Source: JAAZAI01 sp050942875 (GTDB taxonomy: Bacteria; Verrucomicrobiota; Kiritimatiellia; RFP12; UBA3636). Taken from it: a stretch of 64,000 nucleotides of DNA. The translations under genes were made by a program, and so were the position numbers. The DNA is taken from assembly GCA_050942875.1 (NCBI GenBank), contig JBMNOD010000006.1, positions 4,686 to 68,685 of the forward strand, written 5' to 3'. The notes under the pieces were generated by a model, which did no database searches, was not told the origin of the DNA, and was given only the letters and a program-made list of their open reading frames with translations. Positions 19,965 through 29,633 of the stretch are shown here, piece after piece (the first letter of the stretch is position 1; each line of letters opens with the position of its first letter).

Positions 19965-20446
19965 AAATGAATCCAATCCGGTTAATCCTGTAATCCTGTC
20001 AAAATCATTGACGACATGAGGTGGCGAATGGCGACACGCGGCGAGGACGCCGCGTCCACGTTGAGCACAAGGTTCGTAGTGGCGCCGTGAGGCGCTGAGA
20101 GCGCATGGAGAAGCAAGGGCTTGCGAATGGAAAACCGATGGGCGCTTCATTCGCCGTCCTTGCGCAAGATGCCCTTACGGGCCCACTACAAACGTTTTGC
20201 GGGATCCAACGATCCGGCGTTTGGTTCGCCCATCGCGGGCCGCGTCGCTGGGGACCGCGGTCTCCGCGGGCGAATGGATTACGTCCACGTACTCGTACCC
20301 GTACCCGTTCACGTACTCGTTTTTTCGTGTACGTGTACGCTTACCGCTTCGCTGTGTACGGGTACGTGAACCGCTTCGCTGGGTACGTGAACGACGCGCC
20401 CAAAGTGGACGCGGCGTCCCCGCCGCGTTTCGCCCTACCCTTTCCA

Positions 20447-20478
20447 CCATAATCTCGAAAAAAATTTCGAGATTATGG
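20447..20478. repeat. TAATCT hairpin
   Basis: Same 14-bp stem as 19933-19964 with loop AAAA. Confidence 0.9.
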
Positions 20479-20815
20479 AAATGAATCCAATCCTGTTAAT
20501 CTTGTAATCCTGTCAAAATCATTGAAGCCATGAGGCGGCGAATGGCGACACGCGGCGAGGACGCCGCGTCCACGTTGAGCACAAGGTTCGTAGTGGCGCC
20601 GTGAGGCGCTGCGCTGGAAGCGCATGGAGAAGCAAGGGCTTGCGAATGGAAAACCGATGGGCGCTTCATTCGCCGTCCTTGCGCAAGATGCCCTTACGGG
20701 CCCACTACAAACGTTTTGCGGGATCCAACGATCCGGCGTCTCGTTCGCCCATCGCGGGCCGTGTCGCTGGGGATCGCGGTCTCCGCGGGCGAATGGATTA
20801 CGCTCTCGTTCCCGC

Positions 20816-22138
20816 TCAAAGCAGCATCAATGCGCCAACGACAGCACCCAGGACGTAGCCAAGCACTTGGATTGCCCCGAGATGTTCAGCCGCGACCTCG
20901 TTGATCAAACTGTGGAACTCTTGCATGTCCATCTGATCGACGGCGGAGCGGATGCGGCCTTGCACATCGAGCTTTTCGATGATCAGCGGCGTCCCGTGCC
21001 GTCGAATGAAGCTTTCCATGTCGGGGCGCATCTTGGGCAGAAGCTCCGCCGCCCACTTCCAGAGATCTTCAGACTTCAGAACCAAGCCTGCCGTATCGGC
21101 CAGGTTGTTCTCCAGATACGTGCACAGGGCGTCCTTGAAGCGAGAGCGGACGCCATCGATGAAATCGCCCACCGCCCCCTTGGCTTCCGGCGAGCGAATG
21201 TAGTCGCGAAGCGCCTGCGTCGCTTGCGAAAGTTCATCACGAAGAAGCGTCGTCGTCTCGCGCCGCTTGAGCCAATCCGCCAGGCCTTTTTCGATGGTCT
21301 GCTCGGAAATGAGAAAATCGGCGAGCAGACCGGCAAGCGGCTCGAGAACGACGCCGGCCATGCCGGTCTTGTCACGGCACCAGCTTTGGATCGTCTCGAC
21401 AAGCCAAGGCTTGATGCGCGCCGCGATGTCGGTTGAATGGTTGCGAAGCGCCCCGACAAGAACCTCGGCAATCTTCTCCCGCGTCGCTTCCGATTCCAGA
21501 TAAGGGCCGATCTGCTCGTCCCAGAACGCCTGCATGTTCTCCGCCGTCATGATTCGGTCGATTTCGGCCATCAAGGCAGATTCAATGCGCGGCGCCAAAA
21601 ACGCGGCGATTTCCTTGTCGTGGACTGCCACTTGATTCTGAAGCGCAGTTTGGATGGATGCGACGATGCCTGGGTTTTCAAGCATCCCCCCGGCCATCGA
21701 ACAAAGATCGTCGGCCAGCTTTTCGGGCTGCAAAAGCCTTGTCGCCACCTGTTCGCCCATCAAGACGGCAATCCGATCCTTGTTCTTCGGAACGAGCCCC
21801 TGCTTCCAGTACCCGAAAGTCATCAACGGAAACAAATGGCGCCAAGTCTTTTCATAGGGCTTGAAAAGCATTTCGATGGCAATCCAGTTCGTGAGATAGC
21901 CGACTGCGGCCGAAACGAGAACCGGGAAGCAACGATCTGAAAACCACCTCGGCGGCGCCACCCCGCAGCGTGCAAGCAACGGGATCCCGGCAACCCCCAG
22001 AATGGTCAAGAAGCTCAAGGGCTGGCAGACGAGTTCAAGCGCGGCAAACAGGCGTTGCTCGCGAGGAATCCTGCGGTTGCCAACCATTCTCGCCTTCAGC
22101 GCATACTCGGATAGAAGCGACATGGCCTGCCTCGACAT
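20816..22138 (-). CDS. DUF445 family membrane protein
   Basis: 440 residues. Two N-terminal hydrophobic segments flank the DUF445 signature VGYLTNWIAIEMLFKPYEKT. A long helical, charged middle part follows, then the C-terminal signature AAEHLGAIQVLGYVLGAVVGALMLL with a last membrane helix. The family (YheB-like) has no settled biochemical function and is usually annotated as an inner-membrane protein. Last gene of the multi-dynamin operon, 13 nt after the M48 gene. The start is ATG at 22138; ATG at 22123, preceded by AGGCAGG, is equally possible. Confidence 0.8.
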   Translation of the reverse strand: MSRQAMSLLSEYALKARMVGNRRIPREQRLFAALELVCQPLSFLTILGVAGIPLLARCGVAPPRWFSDRCFPVLVSAAVGYLTNWIAIEMLFKPYEKTWRHLFPLMTFGYWKQGLVPKNKDRIAVLMGEQVATRLLQPEKLADDLCSMAGGMLENPGIVASIQTALQNQVAVHDKEIAAFLAPRIESALMAEIDRIMTAENMQAFWDEQIGPYLESEATREKIAEVLVGALRNHSTDIAARIKPWLVETIQSWCRDKTGMAGVVLEPLAGLLADFLISEQTIEKGLADWLKRRETTTLLRDELSQATQALRDYIRSPEAKGAVGDFIDGVRSRFKDALCTYLENNLADTAGLVLKSEDLWKWAAELLPKMRPDMESFIRRHGTPLIIEKLDVQGRIRSAVDQMDMQEFHSLINEVAAEHLGAIQVLGYVLGAVVGALMLL

Positions 22139-22151
22139 TGGCGCTATGGCG

Positions 22152-23045
22152 CTACAAAACCGCCCCGCAATGCGGACAGAAAAGCGCGGCATCGCCCAAA
22201 GTCTTGCCGCATTTCGAACAATCGCGCGCCACCCCGCCAAGGCCGTCGCCTATGCTCAAAGCCTTCCGCATGCACTTCTTGAACTGGACGGAACGGCTCC
22301 ACTTGAGGATTTCGCGGACGCGCACGGCGGCAAAGGGATGGCTCTGGTTCATCACGGCATAGCTTTGGAGCGTCTTGTTGAGCATCCCGTCGTTGTAGAT
22401 TCTATCATACTCGTCGGCCTGCTTCGCCCATTCCTCGAAGTCGACTTTCTCCGTCAGTCCAATGGGGCCGCCCGCAAGACGCGCCATGGTCGTCGCCACG
22501 ACCTGCGGCGACGTGACGATGGCGGCGGCGCGATCGCAGGAAAGCTCGCTTCTCCTTTCCCAATACAGAAGTGCGTATTTGAGCGGGAGCGTGAGCAATC
22601 CCCCGAAGATCGGCAGCACATCCACACCCGACAGAAGGAAACGCGCCATGGTGTGATACAAGACATGGCGGCAAAGGATGTGCCCGCACTCGTGCGCAAT
22701 CACGGCGTCGAGCTCTTCCGGCTTCAACAGCTCGACGAGGCCGGAAGTCATCGTCACAAAGATTTGCGTGTCGCCATACGTCCAGGCATTGGGCTGGGGA
22801 TCCATTTGGAGGTAGAATTCGGGTTCCTGGATTCCCAGACGCTCGCAAATTGGAGGCAAGTGGTTGTAGAGATCCGGAAGCTGCTTCGGGGAAAGGCGAA
22901 TGCACTGCGCCATGTTCTCGCCGTACAGAAGCTTCTCCCAGCCCATCTCCATGAACTTCTTGAGCACCTGCGAAAAGCCGGGTATGGCTTTGAGCTTTTC
23001 CAATGCGGCGGCATCTTCCGGGTGGATGAAATCGTCTGGATTCAT
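22152..23045 (-). CDS. M48-family metallopeptidase with C-terminal zinc ribbon
   Basis: 297 residues. The zinc-protease motif HECGH lies at about 118-122, with a third-ligand region ERRSELSCDRAA around 163-174. Two hydrophobic stretches near 130-160 suggest membrane association, as in HtpX-like proteases. A CSKCG...CPHCG zinc ribbon ends the protein, an unusual addition that may bind a partner. Its ATG overlaps the stop of the coiled-coil gene by 4 nt. Possible roles are membrane-protein quality control or activation of an operon partner; neither is shown. Confidence 0.85.
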   Translation of the reverse strand: MNPDDFIHPEDAAALEKLKAIPGFSQVLKKFMEMGWEKLLYGENMAQCIRLSPKQLPDLYNHLPPICERLGIQEPEFYLQMDPQPNAWTYGDTQIFVTMTSGLVELLKPEELDAVIAHECGHILCRHVLYHTMARFLLSGVDVLPIFGGLLTLPLKYALLYWERRSELSCDRAAAIVTSPQVVATTMARLAGGPIGLTEKVDFEEWAKQADEYDRIYNDGMLNKTLQSYAVMNQSHPFAAVRVREILKWSRSVQFKKCMRKALSIGDGLGGVARDCSKCGKTLGDAALFCPHCGAVL

Positions 23046-23680
23046 TTCCTCTTTCCTTTCGTCTTGCTCGACTCCATGCGTGCGTTTGGTTCTGCGGATT
23101 CCCGCGTTTCCGCCAAGGCCGAGACAAGCGTCTCGACGCGGCGCTTCGCCCGGGTCAATTCAGACTCGCGCGCATCGAGATCCGAGCGGAAGGCTTCGAC
23201 AAAGTACCGGGCGATGGCCTGGATCGTCTCGGACTGCCTGGCAAGCATCCGCCCTTGCGCCTCAAGCGCCGCCCGTTCCTCGGCCAGCGCCTTGATCTGC
23301 TCGGCGAGATGCTTGAAATGGGGGGCGAGCGTCTTTTCGACATCGGCTTTCCAGCGTCCTTGGGTTTCCTCGCGAATGGCGCGAAGCATTTTATCGCGAT
23401 ACGCCTCCAATTCGCCATCCCGCCGCTTCAAGGAGGCACGGATCTCGGCCATGTCGTTCGACAGCGCACCCCCCTCCGCCTCCAATTGCCGCTTCAGTCC
23501 TTCGCATCTGTCGAGCGCATTTTGAACATCGTGCTTCCGAGCCGCGTCGACGTTGACAATGGCGGACTTCATCGGCGCAAGGAGGCGTTCGACATCGTCC
23601 TGCTCAAGCAAATCCGCGCAGGCGACTTCGTCATCGCCAAGAATGCGGCTTTTCGTGACATAGTGGATTCTCTTCGCCAT
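23042..23680 (-). CDS. Coiled-coil protein of the dynamin operon
   Basis: 212 residues, hydrophilic, with heptad-rich helices from about residue 40 to the end (EGLKRQLEAEGGALSNDMAE, LAEERAALEAQGRMLARQSE). Basic tail ESSKTKGKRK. No family recognised. ATG at 23680 has AGGAG 7 nt upstream. It lies 10 nt after the small GTPase gene and overlaps the M48 gene by 4 nt, so it is made with them and may act as adaptor or scaffold. Confidence 0.7.
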   Translation of the reverse strand: MAKRIHYVTKSRILGDDEVACADLLEQDDVERLLAPMKSAIVNVDAARKHDVQNALDRCEGLKRQLEAEGGALSNDMAEIRASLKRRDGELEAYRDKMLRAIREETQGRWKADVEKTLAPHFKHLAEQIKALAEERAALEAQGRMLARQSETIQAIARYFVEAFRSDLDARESELTRAKRRVETLVSALAETRESAEPNARMESSKTKGKRK

Positions 23681-23690
23681 GCTCCAACTC

Positions 23691-24641
23691 CTAAACATCC
23701 ATCGCGTTGCCCGACGCGACATGGCGAATCCGCCGCATCCACGCGCTTGCAAGCGCCTTCACGTCCTTGCCGGGGTCCTGGCAGAACGCATCCGACAGCG
23801 ACCCTGCGATGTCTTCAAGCGCACGTCTTACCGGCAGGATGCCGCTGGCTTCAAGGATGGCTCGCTTGTCAATCGTCGGATGCTCTTCCGACCAGTAGCC
23901 TTGAATTCTCCTGACGGCCGCACGGGCGTCGTCCTGTTCTTCCTTCGATGCGGAATCCAGCCCCCGTTGCAAATGCCCCATTGCGTACCACGCCCAGAGG
24001 GGGTTGCAAGGCCATGCCAACCGGTTTTCGATTGGGACCAGCATCGATGAAACCCCCATTGAATCCAGCTCCGCCGCAATCGATTCGCAAATATCGACGT
24101 TCGCCTTGTCGGCAGGCGACCAGTTGTCAAACGTCATGCAATTGCAGAGGAAGAACGCTTTTTTGCCCGACTGGAAAACCTCCTGGGCCAAACGCCGCGT
24201 CGGCTCGTCAAGCCCCTTCGCGCCATGGACGATCAGAACGATGTCGGCCTCCGCCAAGGCGCGCTTCGCGGTCGCATCGTCTTCGGTGGTGGCATCAAAC
24301 CCCGGCGTGTCGATCAAGCCGACCCGCTTCAGCATCGGCTTCCAGCAGGCAATCTCGATGCAGTCCTCGCCGGACACCTTAAACGAAGGGGCGAAGATGT
24401 CTTCCCGCCGCTCCAGAACCGTGCCGGAAGCGTCGTCAAGGCCTCGGAACAACCGCGCTTCCTCCGCTTCGCCATAGACGAATCGCGTGCAGCAAACCGT
24501 CGTCCGGCACCCCTGGCCCATCCGGGCGTAGTTGCCGTCCAGCAGACAGTTGACCAGCGTTGACTTTCCATTCTGGAAGGCGCCCGCCACCACGGCGACG
24601 GGCGTCTTTTGCGTTCCAGCCTTGTTCGCCGTCCCGTGCAT
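23691..24641 (-). CDS. Dynamin-related/Era-like GTPase, short
   Basis: 316 residues. G1 is GAFQNGKST (20-28), a Thr pair for G2 near 47-48 (CRTTVC), G3 is DTPG (111-114) followed by FDATTEDD. The canonical NKxD G4 is absent; NCMT after FFLCN is in its place. There is no long C-terminal stalk, so this is a GTPase head with a short helical extension. It starts 2 nt after the 848-residue dynamin-like gene. The GxxQxGKST form of G1 is typical of bacterial dynamin-like proteins. Confidence 0.8.
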   Translation of the reverse strand: MHGTANKAGTQKTPVAVVAGAFQNGKSTLVNCLLDGNYARMGQGCRTTVCCTRFVYGEAEEARLFRGLDDASGTVLERREDIFAPSFKVSGEDCIEIACWKPMLKRVGLIDTPGFDATTEDDATAKRALAEADIVLIVHGAKGLDEPTRRLAQEVFQSGKKAFFLCNCMTFDNWSPADKANVDICESIAAELDSMGVSSMLVPIENRLAWPCNPLWAWYAMGHLQRGLDSASKEEQDDARAAVRRIQGYWSEEHPTIDKRAILEASGILPVRRALEDIAGSLSDAFCQDPGKDVKALASAWMRRIRHVASGNAMDV

Positions 24642-24643
24642 GG

Positions 24644-27190
24644 CTACAACTCGGCTCGCACCTTTCTCTCAAACGCCCTGATCTTCTTTCGAATGGGCTC
24701 AATCTTTTCGACACGGAGGCGATGATTGTTTTTTGCGATCGCAATTCTTTCTGATTCAGCCTTTTCAAAATCTTTCTTGGCGGGCTCATAACGGTCGAGT
24801 ATAAACCGTCTTCCAAGAAAATTCACGCCTTCTTGCATGTAGTCTATAATTTTATCCTGTGTTTTCATAAAATATTCAACATTCGGTTCGCTCAGTTTTT
24901 CTCTCGTTTCCACCGAATCAAAGAGTTTTTCAAATCCTTCTTTAACTTCAGGCACCAACTTCTCCGCCATGCGACCGATTCGTTCCTTCCCGCTTGTATC
25001 AAGTTCCTTATCGGTTGCTCCTTTTATTCGCTTTATTCCGTCATGGATTTTGTCAAACCAAACACCAAAAATCGTTGCGATCATTTTGAAATAGGGCATT
25101 TGATAGACTTCATTCAATTTTTTGCCAAAATCTTTGTTGTTCAAACAGGCGTCTTGAAATTCAGACAGGAAGGTCTGAATGGTCTCCGCTCCAGGAAGCG
25201 AAATTTCAAAATTCGTCAAAAATTCAGAATGCTCATTGACAATGGCCTGCCATGATGAATCAATTTTTTTGCCGACGTCCTCGGTACGTCGTTTGAGGGT
25301 GTCAAGACTCTTCGGTTTCTGGGAGTCGTTCTTTGAAGGATGCTTCCAGGACTCCAAAACACGGATGATAGAAGTTCTAAACGCTTCCGACACCCCCGGA
25401 GAAGCAAAATCCATAATCTTCACTTTCACAGGAGACTTTCTTAACGTCATCATAAAACGTCTTTGGACTTTCACAGTCGCCTCTGCAAATTCTTTAGACG
25501 CAGCTTCGAGAAATGCATCGTCGACGGCTTCTTCGAAAAGATCGTTAGCCAGTCTTTCAGCAAGAAAGTCTTTGTCTTTTACCAATTCCGAGTCCGCGAT
25601 ATCGGCTTTTGCTCTTTCGACGAAATGTTGAATGGCAGTCTCAGCCGACTCTGCCGCCTTTTCCCATTCATTCGCATCGCGCGTTGCAGCATCTTCGACA
25701 ACCTTCAGCGCAGATTCATACTCCTCCAGAGCCTTCGCCGCCTTCGCGCTGCCGTTGTCAACGAGGATGCTGCGGGCTTTCTTCTCGACGATTTCATTTC
25801 CCAGGGCCGTCATGATGTCGTCGATGTCGCTCTCCTTTCGGACTGCGGCGACACTATCTTTCGTCAGCCCTGAAACATCCGACAGTGCGTCCAAATCTGT
25901 GGCCTGGCCCGCCTTGCGCACCATCTCCGCCCACATCGCCGCCGGAGAATCCGGTTTGCCCTCCTTCCACCTCGAATCGACCTTCATGCACTTGCGATCA
26001 AAAGCGGTAAACTTTTCGGGGTGGTTGAGCAGCAAGTCGCCTTGCGCCGCCAGGAAGGACAACCGGGCGTTGTAGGGATGCAGCTTCATCGTGAAACCCC
26101 GGTTCTTCAAATCCGACTCGGTTGCCTCGAAAACCATTCCACGCTTGTCTTCGTGCGAGCCTTTCCAGTTGACGGACGCCGTCATTTTAGGCGCCATGCC
26201 CATCTTCTTGATTTCACCAAGGATTTTGAGGTCCTTCTGCCCGACTTGTTTCTCGCCGCCGATCAAATACCAGACGCCATCCGAAACGAGAATGGCCCTT
26301 CTCGCCACGGCGGTGTCGTAGGCGTTGGCAAAGAGACCCGGGCAGTCCGTCACGCGGCAACCCAGACGGGCAAGCCCTTCGGAACGGATGCGAAGCAACG
26401 TTGAATGCACAAAGACAAAGGCGACTTCCATGAAATCAAACTGCGCCTTCTCGCCGGCCATCCACCGCTTCATCCATTCCTTCGGGAATGTGATGAGCGT
26501 CTGAAAGTCGTTCACCCCCACGACCGTTTTCCTTGTCGCCTTCTGGTACTGCGGCGTCCCGTAGAATCGCTCCTGAAGCGTCGCAATTCGGAGTTGGTCC
26601 AGCTCGTCGTCTTCAAGCGAACTTTTATCGGCACTCCAACTATCCCACCATTTATCCAAGACACGTCGAAGCGCCGCGCGATGGGCGCCATTGTCCAAGT
26701 CGAAAAAAGATGCAAAGGCATCGGCAGCCATCATGTTCTGCTCGAACGCCTCGTCGGAAAGATCGGAAAACAGCTTGCGAAACGGCTGGTCCTCAAGCAG
26801 TTCGTCCTTGACGATATCGAACATCCCCTGCTGAATCTGGTATTTTGTCTTGAACGTGATTTCCGCCCATTCGGACAGGCCGTCGCGCGTCTCGTCCCCG
26901 GAAACGTTCTGGGCGGAGACAATGGCGGCGCTCGTCTTGATGCCGCCGCCGCCCAAGCCGCGGGGGCTGAGATCGCGTCCATCGCAAAGCGCGTTGAACG
27001 TCGTCGACTTCCCGCCCTGAAATTCACCCACAAGGACGATTTCAAACTGGTTCTCAAGGCACTTGGTGCGGATGGCCTTGAGCTCGTCGGCCAGGGATTC
27101 GGGGATCTTGAGCCTTGCAGTTTCTTTCAGAAGCGCAAGGAGCTCGTCGCGGCGATTTTCGTACCAGGTTGATTTGTCGGCGATTTTCAT
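24644..27190 (-). CDS. Dynamin-like large GTPase (848 residues)
   Basis: G1 GEFQGGKST (55-63), G2 region GIKTSAA, G3 DCPGLFANAYD (282-285 for DCPG) with Cys replacing the usual Thr. A ~200-residue insertion lies between G2 and G3. The C-terminal half is long, helical and charged (stalk-like), ending in basic helices (HRLRVEKIEPIRKKIRAFE). A segment around MIATIFGVWF could touch membrane. No clear G4. The 3' third is much richer in A/T than its neighbours, hinting at mosaic origin. It lies 35 nt after the 774-residue GTPase. Confidence 0.8.
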   Translation of the reverse strand: MKIADKSTWYENRRDELLALLKETARLKIPESLADELKAIRTKCLENQFEIVLVGEFQGGKSTTFNALCDGRDLSPRGLGGGGIKTSAAIVSAQNVSGDETRDGLSEWAEITFKTKYQIQQGMFDIVKDELLEDQPFRKLFSDLSDEAFEQNMMAADAFASFFDLDNGAHRAALRRVLDKWWDSWSADKSSLEDDELDQLRIATLQERFYGTPQYQKATRKTVVGVNDFQTLITFPKEWMKRWMAGEKAQFDFMEVAFVFVHSTLLRIRSEGLARLGCRVTDCPGLFANAYDTAVARRAILVSDGVWYLIGGEKQVGQKDLKILGEIKKMGMAPKMTASVNWKGSHEDKRGMVFEATESDLKNRGFTMKLHPYNARLSFLAAQGDLLLNHPEKFTAFDRKCMKVDSRWKEGKPDSPAAMWAEMVRKAGQATDLDALSDVSGLTKDSVAAVRKESDIDDIMTALGNEIVEKKARSILVDNGSAKAAKALEEYESALKVVEDAATRDANEWEKAAESAETAIQHFVERAKADIADSELVKDKDFLAERLANDLFEEAVDDAFLEAASKEFAEATVKVQRRFMMTLRKSPVKVKIMDFASPGVSEAFRTSIIRVLESWKHPSKNDSQKPKSLDTLKRRTEDVGKKIDSSWQAIVNEHSEFLTNFEISLPGAETIQTFLSEFQDACLNNKDFGKKLNEVYQMPYFKMIATIFGVWFDKIHDGIKRIKGATDKELDTSGKERIGRMAEKLVPEVKEGFEKLFDSVETREKLSEPNVEYFMKTQDKIIDYMQEGVNFLGRRFILDRYEPAKKDFEKAESERIAIAKNNHRLRVEKIEPIRKKIRAFERKVRAEL

Positions 27191-27225
27191 GAATTTGAAT
27201 CCTCTTCAAGTTTGACTTTTCTGCT

Positions 27226-29550
27226 TCAAGCGACATGGGCGGCGGCGTTTTTCGCTTCAACAACAAGCGGAAGCGCCTGCCGGGCCAGACGGATGCCCGA
27301 GGTCGGCGCCTCGGTGAGATCCGCTTTGTAGTTGCGGGCGATGATGCGGAGCGCGGTGTCGGAGCTCTCCGAACGAACGAAGGCGTCCGTGGCGCTCTCG
27401 ACGACCGCGGCAAAAATGCGGTTGGGGGAAAAGGACTGCGTTGTCGCCGCGTTTTTCTCAAGGGATTCCAGGAGATCCTTGAGGATCAAAGGATCGGGAA
27501 CTACGCGCTCAAGCTGCCGCCTCCATTTTTCCAGCCCTCCCGTGGAGCCCGCCGCACGGCTCTTCATCGCGGCATGGTACTTGTTCGCGCTGTCGCGAAG
27601 CTGCTTGAGCAAGGCGTCGACAAACGATTCCGCGTCCTTGTCGTCACCCGTTTTGTATTGAGGCAATTCGTTGGCGCGAATGACGTCCGACACGGCGACA
27701 AGCGTCGGTTCGAGGTGGAACCGGAAGCGGAGGTCGAACTCGCAAAGCCGCTCAAGCGGAGCCGCAAGCTGGGCGAGCACCTTGTCCTCGCCTCGCTTCT
27801 GGCCTGGCGTCCGGCGGATTTTCTCTGCGGTTTCCTTGAGTTGCGCGCGAACGGACGCGAGGTCGTTGGCGGCGTCGGGACGCGCCGGCACGAAGGCGCG
27901 CGTCGGCGCTTTCAAGCTCTCGACGATGCCGTCCAGGATTTCCGCGATGCGTCCCTGGAGATGGTCGTCCGTCCGATCCCACTGCTCGCGGAAACGGACG
28001 CGAAGGGTGTTGATCACATCGGATGGCTGGGCGCGCTTGCGCACCATTTCATCCCGGACCGCCTGACGCAACGCCTCGACGGAACCATAGCCGCAGCCCT
28101 CGTCAATCCACTTGAGAACCAGCTCGGCGGTTCGGCTGACTTCGGCATCCCATTCGGCATCCACCCCGGCTTTCTGGGCCGACACCTTCTGCGCGAATGC
28201 GTTCAACGACTTGGCGATGTCCCGGATCAAGCCTTCCGCGAACAGCTCGTCGCTCTGGTTGTCCTTCGCGACATCCTCGATCTTGCGTGAAACGTCGTCC
28301 AGGATTTTTTGAATGCCCTTCAAGCTTCGCCCGGCCTCCTTTTTGACCGCTTCATCTGCGGCGGCATCGATCTCCGAAAGGTTGTCCCCGAGGAACCTGA
28401 GGATTTCCGGCATCGTTTTCTCTCTCACGTTCTTGCGGTTGCTGGCGTCGCATCGGATGATCTTGAACCGCGACGCTTCGGATCGCTTCTCGTTGATGTT
28501 GCGATGGATCGAATCGATGCACCCCTCTGCACGTTCGGGATCCTGGTTGTCGACATTGGCAAGCACGAGCGTGAATTTCGATTGATCCTGCACCAGCGGG
28601 TTCGCCTCCCCCATGGCGACCAGGGCATTGTCGTCCGCGCCCGTCCACTCGATGTTGGTGTCCAAGGGACGTTTCATCAGAAGCGTCATGTCGCACTCGT
28701 CTTTCATGCCCTGCGCCTGCACACGCGCCAAATCGCGGCCCGCTTCGCCAACGCCGGGAAGATCGACAACCCGAAGCTGCCTGACCTCGGCCGACGGGAA
28801 CGGCACTCGGATGACGAGGTTCTTCACCGCGAGGAACGGCCCGGCCTTTGTCCTGCCGCCTTCAGGATAGGCGACGTACGGGCGCAATTCAGGAAGCGGG
28901 ATTTTCCGCTGCCGCTCCCCGGTGAGCTCATCCCGATAGGTCGCATGCGCTTGTCGCGCATCCTCGAGTCGAGCGAGAACCGATTTCTGCTCGTCGTACT
29001 TCAAATTGTCGCTGGAAAACGTCATCCCGACAAAATCGTCAAATGTGCGAGGAGCCGGGAACCGGACCGCATCGCACATCGGCGCAATGACTTCCGCCAG
29101 AAAACTGGCCTCGGTATGCATGTCGGCAATGGCGACGCCCTCCTGGTTCGTATTCTCAATCACGCTGCGGATCGCCGTGGTGAAATACTTGTCGGAAGTC
29201 GGAATCTGCGTTTCCCCGAGGCCGGTCACCGCCTGGAGGAAGGTGCTCTTGCCCATGCGGGCGGCGCCCCCGATGCCGATGCAGACCGTGTCGCGGCTGA
29301 ACCGCTCCAGAAGAACCGCGTATTTTCGCACCACCTCATCCGCTGAAACGACGGCATCCCGGATCTGATTCGAAAGCCCTTTCAGGGATTCGTTCCCCTC
29401 TGCGGAACCGGCGGCATGGACGGTGCCGACAGACCGATCCAAGGCGTCTCTGAGCGAAGCCCATTTGGCTTTCTCCGCCTCGATTGCGGGCAGCCGCGTT
29501 TTTCTCGCTTTGAGGATGGAATCGATTTTAGACTGGATGGATGATGTCAT
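27226..29550 (-). CDS. Dynamin-like large GTPase (774 residues)
   Basis: An N-terminal helical region (1-85) precedes G1 GGAARMGKST (94-103), Thr residues around 124-125 for G2, G3 DLPGVGEAG (263-266 for DLPG) and a probable G4 in LVLANVDNQDP near 330. The remaining ~420 residues are almost all helix and charged, as expected for a dynamin stalk. No transmembrane helix is evident, so membrane contact would be peripheral. It is unlike its two large siblings outside the GTPase motifs, which argues against simple tandem duplication. Confidence 0.8.
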   Translation of the reverse strand: MTSSIQSKIDSILKARKTRLPAIEAEKAKWASLRDALDRSVGTVHAAGSAEGNESLKGLSNQIRDAVVSADEVVRKYAVLLERFSRDTVCIGIGGAARMGKSTFLQAVTGLGETQIPTSDKYFTTAIRSVIENTNQEGVAIADMHTEASFLAEVIAPMCDAVRFPAPRTFDDFVGMTFSSDNLKYDEQKSVLARLEDARQAHATYRDELTGERQRKIPLPELRPYVAYPEGGRTKAGPFLAVKNLVIRVPFPSAEVRQLRVVDLPGVGEAGRDLARVQAQGMKDECDMTLLMKRPLDTNIEWTGADDNALVAMGEANPLVQDQSKFTLVLANVDNQDPERAEGCIDSIHRNINEKRSEASRFKIIRCDASNRKNVREKTMPEILRFLGDNLSEIDAAADEAVKKEAGRSLKGIQKILDDVSRKIEDVAKDNQSDELFAEGLIRDIAKSLNAFAQKVSAQKAGVDAEWDAEVSRTAELVLKWIDEGCGYGSVEALRQAVRDEMVRKRAQPSDVINTLRVRFREQWDRTDDHLQGRIAEILDGIVESLKAPTRAFVPARPDAANDLASVRAQLKETAEKIRRTPGQKRGEDKVLAQLAAPLERLCEFDLRFRFHLEPTLVAVSDVIRANELPQYKTGDDKDAESFVDALLKQLRDSANKYHAAMKSRAAGSTGGLEKWRRQLERVVPDPLILKDLLESLEKNAATTQSFSPNRIFAAVVESATDAFVRSESSDTALRIIARNYKADLTEAPTSGIRLARQALPLVVEAKNAAAHVA

Positions 29551-29591
29551 GGCGTTTGTTTCCTGAGGATTCGAGTGAAAGGAAATTCAAT

Positions 29592-29613
29592 CCGCCAGGC
29601 GGAAGCCTGGCGG
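29592..29613. other. Hairpin between the first two dynamin-like genes
   Basis: CCGCCAGGC, GGAA, GCCTGGCGG: perfect 9-bp stem in the 83-nt spacer, without a U tract on the coding strand. Possible processing site. Confidence 0.5.
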
Positions 29614-29633
29614 CAAAAAAGACGACCGTGCGA

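Larger units (their letters stand above)
19590..20815. repeat. Composite repeat, about 515-bp units
   Basis: Gene-free stretch made of two to three tandem copies of one unit with period about 515-525 bp. Each unit holds a CGCGGCG hairpin, a TAATCT hairpin, a CCTGTAATCCTGTCAAAA stretch, a GCACAAGGTTCGTAGTGGCG segment, a CGTNNA hexamer array and a second CGCGGCG hairpin. No supported gene. Confidence 0.85.

Noticed and set aside
19617..20484. Small frames with Tyr/Pro/Phe/Thr repeats
   Set aside because: They are translations of the CGTNNA hexamer arrays, with no ribosome sites and in both strands.
19590..20815. CRISPR array
   Set aside because: Units are ~515 bp composite repeats without regular short repeats and unique spacers, and no cas genes are present.
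26405..29346. Plus-strand frames of 255 and 345 residues over the dynamin-like genes
   Set aside because: Antisense shadows; the minus-strand GTPase motifs and coupled starts decide.
29592..29613. Terminator splitting the dynamin operon
   Set aside because: Strong stem but no U tract after it on the coding strand.
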